Below are positions 33,740 through 42,146 of a stretch of 64,000 nucleotides of DNA, in pieces. Position 1 is the first letter of the stretch; each line of letters begins with the position of its first letter. The DNA lies in the NCBI RefSeq assembly GCF_003574355.1, contig NZ_QWLB01000005.1, forward strand, positions 43,330 through 107,329, given 5' to 3'. Made by a program: the position numbers and the translations under genes. A model generated the notes under the pieces. That model was not told the origin of the DNA. It was given only the letters and a program-made list of their open reading frames with translations, and did not search any database. The DNA is from Meiothermus granaticius NBRC 107808 (GTDB taxonomy: Bacteria; Deinococcota; Deinococci; Deinococcales; Thermaceae).

Positions 33740-33855
33740 GATTCACGGTCAAACTCCACAGCGTTGTCAAACATAGGTGGGTATCGTGGAGCTGTTTCTC
33801 AGCCCTGAATCCCCAGTGTCCACATGGGCTGGGTGACGAACTGAGCAGCCCGCCC

Positions 33856-35433
33856 ATGACCCGCCCACTTGTCCTGAACTCCTACCAGCAGAACATCCTC
33901 GAGTGGGTGCTCCACGGCAGCGGCAACGCGGTAGTCAAGGCTACCGCCGGGTCGGGCAAGACCACCACCCTGGTCGAGATCGCCAAGGTTCTGCCGCCCG
34001 ACATCAGTACCCGCTTTCTCGCCTTCAACAAGCACATCGCCCACGAACTACAGCAGCGCCTACCCAAACATGTCAAGGCCCAGACCATCCACTCCCTCGG
34101 CCTGTCGGCGCTGAAGAGTGCTTACCCGTGGCTGGACGGGATTCGCCCCGAGGCAGGCAAGTACGCTCGCTTGGCAGGTCTGGCTCTCCGACAGGGGGCG
34201 ACCTCGGGCGATCTGAGCGCGGACGACTTCACCAAGGCCCAGGTCTTCCTGCGGGACTTGGTGCGCTACGCCCAGCACACCCTTTGCGACCCCGCCGACC
34301 TCGAGGCCGTTCGGGAGCTGGCCATCCAGTACAACCTGACTCCGCCCGATGACCTCGACCTCGAGCGGCTGTGCTACCAGGCTGTGCCCAAGGTACTTCG
34401 GGTGGGCGCGGCGGCGGTGCGCGGCCCCGAGCCGAGCCTGGGCTACGAGGACATGCTCTACTTGCCGGTGCGCCGCAAACTCCCGCCGCCCCGGTTCGAC
34501 TTCGTGCTGGTGGACGAGGCCCAGGATCTCAGCCCAGCGCAGCTCGAGCTGACCCTCAGCGCCCTGGCCGAGGGGGGCCGGGCCATCTATGTGGGCGATG
34601 AGCGCCAGAGCATCTACGGGTTCGCTGGGGCGGACGCCGATGCCATTGGGCGCATCGTCGAGCGCAGCCAGGCCACCATGCTCCCCCTGCCGGTCTGCTA
34701 CCGCTGCCCCAAGACCCACGTCCGCCTCGCCCGGCAGATCGCCCCCGAAATCGAGTGGGCACCCGACGCGCCGGAGGGCCGGGTGGACTGGATCGAAGAC
34801 CGACATCTGGCCAAGTGGCTGCGTCAGGGCGATCTTGTGCTGTGCCGCTACAACGCGCCGCTAGTGCGCTGGTGCTTAGAGATGCTACGCCAGGGCCAGC
34901 GGGCCACAGTGCGGGGACGGGAGTTGGGCGAGGAGATTCTGAGGATTGCTAAGGCCGCCGTGCGGCGGGGCCGGGCCAATCCTGCCGGGCTGGCCACGCA
35001 CATCGAGGCTCTACTAGCAGAGGAGATCGGGCGAATCCGCGCCCAGGGCCACGACCTGGAGATGCGGGCGCGGCTCGAGGAGGCTCGCCGCGACCTCTAC
35101 GCCGCCGCCCGAGCAGTCATAGAGGACGGCCTCCAGCGGGGGTTGAAGACCTACGCCGAACTCGAGCGCCATACCCTGGCCCTGTTTGATGCGGAGCAGA
35201 ACCCAATTGTGTTCTCGACCGTCCACCGGGCCAAGGGTGACGAGGCGGATCGAGTCTTCATCCTCCACTCCGAGGCGATGATGGCCGCCTACGCCAAGAC
35301 CCCCGCCGCCGTCGCGGGCGAAGAGTGCGTGCAGTTCGTGGCCCTGACCCGCGCCCGCAGGCACCTGGTCTTCGTCCGGCAGGCCAAGGCGGACGAGGAC
35401 GAGCTCCCGGAGTTCTCGAGGGTGGTGTCGTGA
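33856..35433 (+). CDS. UvrD/Rep-like superfamily 1 helicase
   Basis: A 525-residue protein beginning at ATG 33856 (MTRPLVLNSYQQNI). Walker A ATAGSGKTTT (about 29), Walker B FVLVDEAQDLSPAQ (about 216), motif III YVGDERQSIYGFAGAD (about 247), motif V STVHRAKGDEADRV (about 453) and motif VI FVALTRARRHLVF (about 497). Shorter than UvrD (about 720) and without the 2B insertion of repair enzymes, like F-box/UvrD-like helicases in defence islands. It follows the caspase-helicase by 116 bp and overlaps the next gene by 4 bp. Confidence 0.85.
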   Translation: MTRPLVLNSYQQNILEWVLHGSGNAVVKATAGSGKTTTLVEIAKVLPPDISTRFLAFNKHIAHELQQRLPKHVKAQTIHSLGLSALKSAYPWLDGIRPEAGKYARLAGLALRQGATSGDLSADDFTKAQVFLRDLVRYAQHTLCDPADLEAVRELAIQYNLTPPDDLDLERLCYQAVPKVLRVGAAAVRGPEPSLGYEDMLYLPVRRKLPPPRFDFVLVDEAQDLSPAQLELTLSALAEGGRAIYVGDERQSIYGFAGADADAIGRIVERSQATMLPLPVCYRCPKTHVRLARQIAPEIEWAPDAPEGRVDWIEDRHLAKWLRQGDLVLCRYNAPLVRWCLEMLRQGQRATVRGRELGEEILRIAKAAVRRGRANPAGLATHIEALLAEEIGRIRAQGHDLEMRARLEEARRDLYAAARAVIEDGLQRGLKTYAELERHTLALFDAEQNPIVFSTVHRAKGDEADRVFILHSEAMMAAYAKTPAAVAGEECVQFVALTRARRHLVFVRQAKADEDELPEFSRVVS

Positions 35434-36455
35434 GCAAGGAGTTCGCGGTTCCCTTCGCCCAGGACGCCGAGGGTCGGGTGGTACACCCCCTCACCGCCCC
35501 GCAGGGGCGACCCTACCGCTGCCTGGTCTGCGGGGAGCCGGTCTACCTGCGGCGGGGCCGGAAGAAGCGAGCCCACTTCGCCCACGCCCCCGACTCCAGG
35601 AGCACCTGTAGCGGCGAGAGCGCCACCCATAAGGCCGCCAAGGCCCGCCTCCGCGAGCAGGTGGAGCGGGAGCTACAGGCCCACTCGAGGTTCACCTGGC
35701 GGCAGCACTGCCCCGGCGTGGACGGCATCTGCCGCGAGCGGCACGTCTTCGAGCGGGCTCAGGAGGTGGCGGGTTGGGATGCCGTGGAGGAGGAGGTGCC
35801 CCACGGCGACTTCCGCTTCGATGTGGCGGTGACGCACGGCGGACAGGCGCGGCTGGGCTTCGAGGTTTACTTCCGCCACCTGGTGCCCGAGGCCAAGGCC
35901 GCCGCCCTCGGGGTGCCGTGGTTCGAGTTCGCCGCCGAGGACATCCTCGAGGGCAAGCCCCTCACCCCGCTGGGCCGAGAGCTGGCCGACGAGCACTGCC
36001 CCAAGTGCCAGCAGCTCCACGCGCTGGCCCAGGAGCGGCGTAAGGACGACCGCGAGCGCGGTAGGCAGTCGTCCGCCTACACCGACCAGGCCCTGGCCGT
36101 GCAGGCGCGGTGGCAGGCGGTGAGCACGCCCGCGTCGGGGGGCGAGCTGGCCTACGGGCGGGCGGTGCTGAGGTTCGCCAGGGCCTACTTCAAGGACTTG
36201 GGGATCGCGCCCAGAGCGCTTTGGGGGCTGACGCTGGTGGGCGGGCGCTGCCTGCACTGCGCGGAGCGGATGATTTTTCCCTACAGCGCCCGGCTCGAGC
36301 GCCTTACCCGAAGCGAGGAGCTGCGGAGGCTCCTTTCGACTTCTTCTGGGCTGAGCCACATCTGCCCGCATTGCGGGGGGCTGCATGACCACACGCACGT
36401 GCGGCAACTGCTGCAAAATCCGCAGGGAGTCAGCTTTCCAGGCGGTCTACTCTGA
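35430..36455 (+). CDS. CoiA-like competence/nuclease-domain protein
   Basis: A 341-residue protein starting with GTG that overlaps the helicase stop (GTGA). N-terminal CoiA-type zinc region (YRCLVCGEPVYLRRG ... RAHFAH, about 29-52), then a PD-(D/E)xK-like core (EVPHGDFRFDVAV and LGFEVYFRHL, about 130-150), and two more CxxC pairs (EHCPKCQQL, HICPHCGGLHDH). CoiA-like proteins act on incoming or recombining DNA. Coupled to a helicase here, it could be the nuclease of a DNA-processing pair. Catalytic residues (Asp, Glu) are present. Confidence 0.75.
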   Translation: MSKEFAVPFAQDAEGRVVHPLTAPQGRPYRCLVCGEPVYLRRGRKKRAHFAHAPDSRSTCSGESATHKAAKARLREQVERELQAHSRFTWRQHCPGVDGICRERHVFERAQEVAGWDAVEEEVPHGDFRFDVAVTHGGQARLGFEVYFRHLVPEAKAAALGVPWFEFAAEDILEGKPLTPLGRELADEHCPKCQQLHALAQERRKDDRERGRQSSAYTDQALAVQARWQAVSTPASGGELAYGRAVLRFARAYFKDLGIAPRALWGLTLVGGRCLHCAERMIFPYSARLERLTRSEELRRLLSTSSGLSHICPHCGGLHDHTHVRQLLQNPQGVSFPGGLL

Positions 36456-36468
36456 CTTTGAGGAGCGA

Positions 36469-37896
36469 CTACTGGGTAGTTTCCCCGCCCTCTGGGTCGT
36501 TTTTGGGTAGTTCTTGGGTTGTTTGGGTAGTTTTGAGGACGTAGTAGGCCCCCCGCCCGGTGGTGCCTACCTTGAGGATCAGGCCGAGCGCCTCGAGTTC
36601 ACTGAGTTCACGCCCGGCCCCGCTGCGGCTGGCTCCCGTGACCGCCTCGTACTCTGCCCGTCGAAGTCGCCCCTTCTCCTTCAAAAAGAGCATGGCTTTC
36701 ACTTGGCGCTCGTTGAGCCCTCTGGCGGCGAGGCGCTCGGGGGTGAGTAGATCCTTGGAGAAGACCACGCGGAAGCCGCCCTGTGCGAGGGCGAATTCCG
36801 GTTCAGGGAGCCCTACGGCGAGACATGTTTGGATCATCCGCGTGGTTCCGGTGCCCCAGCGTTCCACCAGCCCGGCGTGGTAGAAGACCTCGGCTACCAG
36901 CGGGTTACGCCGCCTTGACGGGTGGCGCTCTCGGCGGAGGTCTTCGAGCGACATCTCGGGCGGCAGCCCGCCGGGGTTCCAGATCTCTAGGCGTTCGTCT
37001 TCCACCCGTACCTGTATATCGCCCGGATCGGCGTAGTCGCGGTGCATGAGGGCGTTCAGGACGGCCTCGCGCAGCGCCTCGAAGGGGTACTCCCAGGTCT
37101 CCCGCCGCTGTGCCCGCTCGAGCAGCCCCAGCTCGGGCTTGCCCTCGAGCGCCGCCCTGTCCCCCACCGTGTAGCCGACTTGCAGGTAGGCGCGTAGCCG
37201 CTCAAGCACCCCCTCTAATTGGTCGAGCAGGGTGCCCCCGACGGTGCGGTCGTCGAGGATGCGCCCCTTCGAGAAGCGGGCGATCCGAACTGTCGCCCCC
37301 ACCGCTACGTCCTGCGGGCGGTAGCCAAAGGCGAGCAGGGCCGCACGGGTGGGGCGGCCCTCGCGGCGCAGGCCGAGCTTGTCTGCTACCTCCTTGGGGG
37401 GCTCGGTCTCGTCGGCCCAGGGCAGGCGGGCGCGGGCGAGGCGAAGGAACCGCCGGACGGCCTCGGGCCGAAGTTCCTGATCCCTACCGACGGGAATCGC
37501 GTCCCAGCTCTGGCCCGAATTCTCGAGCGAGCGCCGCTCGACCTCCTCGGGGGCCATGTCCCGGTTGGTGCTGCCCACCCGCATCAGGTAGCGACCCCGA
37601 CAGGCGACCAGAACGGGCGAGGGCGGGACGCTCAGGCTGAGCACCCGCTGGCCTCCCGACGCGTTGAGCCACCTCACCTCGGGCCGCAGGCCGGTCGTGG
37701 TCACCACTTCGTTGACGATGCGTTGGAGGTCGCTGTCGGCTGCGGTGAAACCCACCACCGTGCCGTCATCCTCAACACCCACAATGACTGAGCCACCCCG
37801 CGTGTTGGCGAAGGCGGCCAGGGCCTCGATAGCGGTCTTTGACCAGTCGCGCTTTAGATCGACGGTCTCGCTCTCCTCAAGCGGGGCAGCCAACAT
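36469..37896 (-). CDS. AlbA_2/Schlafen-type DNA-binding protein
   Basis: A 475-residue protein with good Shine-Dalgarno AGGAGG. N-terminal AlbA_2 domain (about 5-120: ETVDLKRDWSKTAIEALAAF, ANTRGGSVIVGVEDDG), a middle RecG-like C-terminal ATPase-like region (FEALREAVLNALMHRDY, WGTGTTRMIQ) and a C-terminal winged helix (about 390-450). Usually annotated as RecG-like or transcriptional regulator. A shrunken remnant of the same gene lies at 59.85 kb, again next to an excisionase gene, so it is cargo or a regulator of this integrative element family. The C-terminus ends in a short Thr-Gln repeat. Confidence 0.8.
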   Translation of the reverse strand: MLAAPLEESETVDLKRDWSKTAIEALAAFANTRGGSVIVGVEDDGTVVGFTAADSDLQRIVNEVVTTTGLRPEVRWLNASGGQRVLSLSVPPSPVLVACRGRYLMRVGSTNRDMAPEEVERRSLENSGQSWDAIPVGRDQELRPEAVRRFLRLARARLPWADETEPPKEVADKLGLRREGRPTRAALLAFGYRPQDVAVGATVRIARFSKGRILDDRTVGGTLLDQLEGVLERLRAYLQVGYTVGDRAALEGKPELGLLERAQRRETWEYPFEALREAVLNALMHRDYADPGDIQVRVEDERLEIWNPGGLPPEMSLEDLRRERHPSRRRNPLVAEVFYHAGLVERWGTGTTRMIQTCLAVGLPEPEFALAQGGFRVVFSKDLLTPERLAARGLNERQVKAMLFLKEKGRLRRAEYEAVTGASRSGAGRELSELEALGLILKVGTTGRGAYYVLKTTQTTQELPKNDPEGGETTQ

Positions 37897-38114
37897 CCGA
37901 ACCTCCTGGGGCGATTGAGCCGTGGTGTATTGCTTCCATGAGTCTATTCTTCACCACTTGGGCTCGTATGCCAAAACGGAGGCCGTCCGCTGGAGTGAGG
38001 GTCGGGGCTAACGAGGGCACCTCCGACCCTTGGGCCGGGGGCAGTCTAACGACTTTATGCATACGAGTGCCCGTTTGCATGTGCAGTAATACAGCCGTTT
38101 TCTTGCATAAGACC

Positions 38115-38318
38115 CTACACCTTGCTCGAGGTATCCCTGCTTTCTTGGCCCTCGAGCCATCGCTCAACTGCCTTAATGGGGATGATCCAGCGCGAGCCAG
38201 CTTTCACCGCCCTAACCTCCCCACCTCGAACCAAGGCGTAAGCGTGGTTCCGGCTCAGCCCGACCACGTGAGCAAACTCCTCTACCGAGTAAGCGAGTTT
38301 TGATATGGGCTCTCTCAT
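38115..38318 (-). CDS. Excisionase-like helix-turn-helix protein
   Basis: A 67-residue MerR-type winged HTH: KLAYSVEEFAHVVGLSRNHA, ALVRGGEVRAVKAGSRWIIP, AVERWLEG. This is the helix-turn-helix 17/excisionase family, which directs tyrosine-recombinase excision. Close paralogues lie at 60096-60335 (intact), 45529-45664 and about 57.4 kb (broken). No integrase lies beside it. Confidence 0.85.
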   Translation of the reverse strand: MREPISKLAYSVEEFAHVVGLSRNHAYALVRGGEVRAVKAGSRWIIPIKAVERWLEGQESRDTSSKV

Positions 38319-38329
38319 CAAAGCACACC

Positions 38330-38550
38330 ACCCATCACTACCAACGGTAACACCCTAGTACCAAGGATAGACCTAAGGTACAAAAGACACCATTTTGAAA
38401 GCCAATATCGCCCAAACGAATACTAATTTTCATGTAGCAACCGTGTAGCAACCCAGCAAATTATGGGTGGTTGGCCTTGGTAGCGAAATGCGATAAGAAA
38501 GGGATTTTTGGCACTTCTTGGTTGTGCTTGGTAGGGGCCAAAATGAATTC
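38330..38550. repeat. Att-like non-coding module next to excisionase (copy 1)
   Basis: Shares with 45.68-45.91 and 60.34-60.53 kb the ordered elements: a TACCAAGG box, ACCATTTTGAAAGCCAATAT, the direct repeat TGTAGCAACCG/TGTAGCAACCC, and TTGGTAGCGAAATGCGATAA. The 11-bp direct repeats look like integrase arm-type sites. The module ends where the duplicated ABC-3C/caspase control region begins. Confidence 0.6.
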
Positions 38551-38758
38551 GTAAACATGTCCAATTCCTACCGGGTCAAATGTCATCTTCTTCAGTTAAC
38601 GATGATATTCGTCTAGGTAAGATCTACTTGGTAATTTTACCAACAGAGTGTAAATCTGGCGAAGCAGGAAAGATATTGCTGGTCAATTCTCCGGCAGTAG
38701 AAAGTCTTATGGTATGAAAAGTCTTATGTTATGAGCAGAATGGCTTATACTATTACCC
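38551..38758. repeat. Second copy of the ABC-3C/caspase control region
   Basis: Repeats, with divergence, the block at 29.66-29.76 kb: the ABC-3C start codon (ATG at 38558, minus strand), CCGGGTCAAATGTCATCTTC, AACGATGATATTCGT, the palindrome TTGGTAA-TT-TTACCAA (38628-38643), and the leaderless promoter TATACT (38746-38751). A local direct repeat, AAAGTCTTATGGTATG / AAAGTCTTATGTTATG, lies at about 38700-38733. Confidence 0.7.
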
Positions 38759-39156
38759 ATGCCCATACGTGCAGTATTCATGTTGATCGTTATGCAGATC
38801 AGAATATTCCTGACCTAACCGGAGCAGTTCAGGATGCCAAGGCGCTCTGGGCGCTTTTCAGCGATAGCATACCTGGCATTGATGCGAACCTGCTGACCGA
38901 CGAAAAAGCCAGCCTGATCAACATCGAGGAAGCGCTCGAGAAAACCCTACTGGGAGCGGTACCAGACGACACGGTAATCCTGAGCTTTTCCGGTCATGGC
39001 TCGGATACCCACCGCTTGGTGCCCCACGATGCCGAGCTGACTGACGTTCTGGGCTCCGGCCTTCCGATGGGCCGTCTAGCAGAACTCTTTCAGAGGTACC
39101 AGGCCAAGAAGCTGCTGCTGCTTCAGCGGCGGAGCGCCCGCCCGCGTGGTACACGT
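38759..39156 (+). pseudogene. Broken second copy of the caspase domain
   Basis: About 400 bp homologous to the first 135 codons of the caspase-helicase. Two lesions: a short deletion near the start (the FIGIDRYAD region) that shifts the frame, and a 14-bp deletion at the active-site codons, removing LILDC between two GCTGCT tracts. Homology ends exactly at 39156, where a CRISPR-like repeat starts. The catalytic Cys and the whole helicase are missing. The His motif SFSGHGSDTHRL is still readable. Confidence 0.85.
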
Positions 39157-39185
39157 CTATTCCCCACGCGAGCGGGGATGAACCG
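39157..39185 (+). CRISPR. Single type I-E-like CRISPR repeat (orphan)
   Basis: A 29-base unit with stem CCCCACGCGAGCGGGG, start CTATT and end GATGAACCG, the layout of type I-E repeats. No second repeat follows at 60-62 bp, so only a remnant array is left. The next 177 bases (39186-39362) include a frame encoding LSRFLDRYPWDTGVQLEGFA, an unidentified C-terminal scrap. Confidence 0.6.
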
Positions 39186-39362
39186 GAAAAGTGACGCTGG
39201 ATCAGGCTCCTCTGGGGAGTAAAGGGCGCTGAGCCGCTTCCTCGACCGCTACCCTTGGGACACCGGGGTGCAGCTCGAGGGCTTCGCATCTCCTCCGGGA
39301 TCACCACCCGCCATCCGTATCCAGCTTCACGGTTTTACTTAGGGCTCATAGACGGTCCCAAC

Positions 39363-39788
39363 TCACCCCTCGAGTCCGCCCTCCCTGAGCAGCCGCAGGA
39401 GTTCCCCTGCTTTCAATACCGGTATTCTCCCCTCGAGGGGGCTGACCTCGAGCAGGTCCCAGTTCTCGCTCACGACCACATCGGCGTTCGCTTCTAAAGC
39501 CAGCGCCAGGAGGTAGTCGTCATCGGGGTCTTTGCAGCGGCTGGGTGGATCGGGCACATCGGGGTGTAGCTCGGCGTTGAAGAAGATAGCTGTCAAGTAC
39601 CGATCTACTGGCCCTTGGGTGAATCCGAACCGAGGGCGCAGCAATACGCCTCGAATCTCCGCAAGCAGGTCGTGGCTGACGATGGCAGTGAAGAAGCCCT
39701 CGTCGATAAACGCCTTTACGATTCGGTGGCTCACGCCCTCAGTGAGCGCCGCCGCGACGTAGACCGTGGTATCAAGCACCGCCCTCAT
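39363..39788 (-). CDS. PIN-domain ribonuclease toxin
   Basis: A 141-residue protein with the PIN acidic residues: Asp in MRAVLDTTVY (residue 6), Glu in LLAEIRGVL (about 44), and Asp residues in KDPDDDYLLALA (about 88) and ENWDLL. VapC-like toxins cleave RNA. It overlaps the antitoxin gene by 4 bp on the same strand. Confidence 0.85.
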   Translation of the reverse strand: MRAVLDTTVYVAAALTEGVSHRIVKAFIDEGFFTAIVSHDLLAEIRGVLLRPRFGFTQGPVDRYLTAIFFNAELHPDVPDPPSRCKDPDDDYLLALALEANADVVVSENWDLLEVSPLEGRIPVLKAGELLRLLREGGLEG

Positions 39789-40042
39789 CGCTTGGTTTTG
39801 CGCCTGATCTTGCGATAGGCCCGTAGCTCCTCGTTGGCTGCCTGCACCGCTTCGGTCTCATCCATCTTGGGGGCGGTTTTGAGGAGGGCTTCGAGCGCCC
39901 CCACCCCGAGCTGCGCGCGTAAGGCTTCCTCGACCACCTGATTGTCCCGCAGACCTTTACGTGCAGCCGCCAACCGGTAGGCCCGCACCACCTCCGGGTC
40001 CAGGGTCAGGGTTACTTTCACCTTTTCGGCTGAAGTTGCCAT
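39785..40042 (-). CDS. Antitoxin partner of PIN toxin
   Basis: An 85-residue protein with a ribbon-helix-helix-like start (KVKVTLTLDPEVVRAYRLAA), then a basic tail (YRKIRRKTKR) that could wrap around the toxin. Directly upstream of and overlapping the PIN gene. Family-level assignment comes mainly from context. Confidence 0.75.
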   Translation of the reverse strand: MATSAEKVKVTLTLDPEVVRAYRLAAARKGLRDNQVVEEALRAQLGVGALEALLKTAPKMDETEAVQAANEELRAYRKIRRKTKR

Positions 40043-40106
40043 AGATACAGAATACCATAAAACTGTAAAGCAGATTCAGAAAAACCTCGCAATTTTACCG
40101 CTCACT

Positions 40107-40408
40107 AATTGATCAGCACAGCACCGTTCTCATCTACTGCCCGCCATAACCCCTTTGATCTTCACGCACACCTCGTCCAGGTGCCAACAAGAACCACGCT
40201 GTGGTTCCCGCTTTTGCAATTCCCTGGTGAAGGTGGGGCCAAATTTACCGCACCCGTTGCGGATGGTTTCGTAGCTCACCTGAATACCATGCTGGAGAAG
40301 GAGCTCCTCGATGTCACGGTAAATGAGTGCGAATCGATGGTACAGCCAGACTGCGTGCTGGATGATGCTTCTGGGGAAACGGTGGCGGTATGGCTTCGGG
40401 TCAGGCAC
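40107..40408 (-). pseudogene. IS6-family transposase, N-terminal remnant
   Basis: Reads HAVWLYHRFALIYRDIEELL, VSYETIRNGCGKFGPTFTRE and CWHLDEVCVKIKG, typical of IS6/IS26 transposases up to the first catalytic Asp. After that a frameshift leads to WRAVDENGAVL and the sequence ends near 40107. About the last 60 percent is missing. Its insertion may have cut the C-terminus of the neighbouring membrane gene. Confidence 0.8.
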
Positions 40409-40430
40409 GGCGAATCAGCGTACCCCAGTA

Positions 40431-40997
40431 TTAACTTGACAGAACTGGGGAGTGGTGACGGGGGTGGATCTCTCGAGGTTCTACGAACTGTTGATGGGGC
40501 GGATGACCCGCCCTCGCACCAAGACTGACGCGCTCAACTGAGGGCCCTTCACCGGGACAACAGTATATGCGGGTAAACACCAAGACAGCACTGCCGAGCG
40601 TCCAAGCCAGGGATCGGGGCAGGTTGTCGCGGATCAACCCGGCGATCAGCGCCAGAGATTTCCCCTCCGCGTCGAGCCGATTGTGCTTGGGTACTTCGAG
40701 CGCAAACGTAGTTCCCAGGATCACCAGCCCACCGCCCGCCGCGACCAGCGCCGCCCACAAGGGCATCGCGGTGGATCGCCAGAAGACCAACGCGACCGCA
40801 AACAAGCAGGCGACCACCGCCGGGAGGATGAACACTGGCATCAGGCGGCGGCCCGAATCTTTATGGAATGGTACGAACTCCCGCTCTCCGACGAGCGCGT
40901 AGGTGGGGTAACTGACCACCTGGAGCATCCACGAGCCACCGGTAGCGTAGAGGAACAGTACGGTGGTGGCAAGCAAAAGCCAGCTTGGAGCATCCAT
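40431..40997 (-). CDS. Four-helix membrane protein, C-terminus probably replaced
   Basis: 188 residues with four membrane helices (about 5-30, 52-72, 78-100, 125-145), resembling DUF1772-like proteins. After residue about 145 (TLGSAVLVFTRIY) the hydrophobic pattern gives way to about 40 polar, low-quality residues next to the IS6 remnant. The natural end is likely lost. It is 10 bp after the NmrA-like gene and cotranscribed with it. Confidence 0.6.
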   Translation of the reverse strand: MDAPSWLLLATTVLFLYATGGSWMLQVVSYPTYALVGEREFVPFHKDSGRRLMPVFILPAVVACLFAVALVFWRSTAMPLWAALVAAGGGLVILGTTFALEVPKHNRLDAEGKSLALIAGLIRDNLPRSLAWTLGSAVLVFTRIYCCPGEGPSVERVSLGARAGHPPHQQFVEPREIHPRHHSPVLSS

Positions 40998-41006
40998 AAT
41001 TCCTCC

Positions 41007-41903
41007 TTAGGGTTGGCCGGCTTGTCCTGTGCCCGCTGGCACTTGGCCGAAACCGCTGGCCCCCAACCAGGCCCCGAGGGTCAGCAGGCCAGGGTGGAGC
41101 GCGCGGGTGGCCGCGATATCCGCCCGGTAGCCGTGATGGTGATACCAGTCGAACATCACCCGGAACTCGCGGCTGAGGAAGTCCTCACTCTCTAGATCAC
41201 CGTAGTCTTGGTAGCGGATCGGGCGTCCGAGAACCCGGCTCAGCTCCTGCGCGACCTGGGTCATGGTCAACTCGTCCCCTGCGATGGGCAGGGATTGCCC
41301 AATAAGGTCGGGATCCTCGAAGGCCACCGCTGCGATGGCCCCGATGTCATCCACCGCGATTATCTGCACGGGTATCTCGGGCCGCATATTCATCCCTACC
41401 ACTCCGCTGGCGATGGTCGGCGCGAAGGACATGTAGAAGTTCTCCATAAAGAACACCGGGCGCAGGATGGTGGCAGGCAGTCCTAGGGCATGGATATGTT
41501 CCTCCACCACAAACTGGTTCTCGAAGTGGGGGATGCCGCTACCGCGCTCTGCCCCGTCCACTGAGGAGTGGACGAGGTGCCCGATCTTCGCGGCGGCCAC
41601 GGCATCGGCGAGCGCCTTGCCCTGGCGGATCTGGTCTTCGATCCCAGCCTCGGTGCCCTCCCAGGGTTGTACGCTAAACACCCCCTGCACCCCCTCGAGG
41701 GAGGGGCGGTCGTCGAGATCTCCTTGCACCACCTCGAACCCAGCCCTTGTAAGGGCAACTGCCTTGGGCGAACTGAGGTCATGGGTCAGCGCACGCACCC
41801 GCCAACCCCGTGCCTTCAGGTGCCGGGCTGCGGCCCCGCCCTGTTGCCCAGTCGCCCCCACCACCAGCACCCTGCGCTTCACGATCCCCGCGTCATCGTT
41901 CAT
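41007..41903 (-). CDS. NmrA-like NAD(P)-binding protein
   Basis: A 298-residue atypical short-chain dehydrogenase. ATG 41903 has GGAGGGG before it. Rossmann motif VLVVGATGQQGGAAARHL (about 12), ending without the usual active-site Tyr-x-x-x-Lys. NmrA-like proteins act as redox sensors or azo/quinone reductase-like enzymes. A second paralogue lies at 43191. A LysR fragment is divergent from it, perhaps its former regulator. Confidence 0.8.
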   Translation of the reverse strand: MNDDAGIVKRRVLVVGATGQQGGAAARHLKARGWRVRALTHDLSSPKAVALTRAGFEVVQGDLDDRPSLEGVQGVFSVQPWEGTEAGIEDQIRQGKALADAVAAAKIGHLVHSSVDGAERGSGIPHFENQFVVEEHIHALGLPATILRPVFFMENFYMSFAPTIASGVVGMNMRPEIPVQIIAVDDIGAIAAVAFEDPDLIGQSLPIAGDELTMTQVAQELSRVLGRPIRYQDYGDLESEDFLSREFRVMFDWYHHHGYRADIAATRALHPGLLTLGAWLGASGFGQVPAGTGQAGQP

Positions 41904-42035
41904 ATCCCCTCCAGACCAGTCCATCCTGATACTCTGGGTGAATTCATAGAGAAAATAATCCTCCCGAAAAGGGATTTCGTCCGATACTTTATTGCTCAAC
42001 TGTGATACCTCTACAGTATCGAGTAAACTCCTGGG

Positions 42036-42146
42036 GTGAAGTTTGACCAGGTACGGTACTTTGTGGCGGTGGTCGAGGAGCTGAATTTCCGCCGTGCTGC
42101 CGTGCGCTGCCGGGTGGCCCAGCCCCCGCTCAGCGGGGCCATTTAG
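42036..42146 (+). pseudogene. LysR-family regulator, N-terminal fragment
   Basis: GTG 42036 opens [20 protein letters not shown] and AQPPLSGAI, a LysR helix-turn-helix, then TAG at 42144-42146 and RL, after which homology stops. The TAG stands where the motif LSxxIxRLE normally has Gln or Arg. The remaining 85 percent of the gene is absent; sequence of the AraC gene follows. Confidence 0.75.

Noticed and set aside
39157..39362. A CRISPR array
   Set aside because: Only one repeat is present; no second copy follows at the expected 60-62 bp and no cas genes are in the window.
12896..42146. Reassignment of UAG to glutamine in this organism
   Set aside because: Many intact genes here end in TAG (for example copA, mqnC and the BNR-repeat protein) with nothing homologous beyond it, so TAG is a normal stop. 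At most weak suppression is possible.
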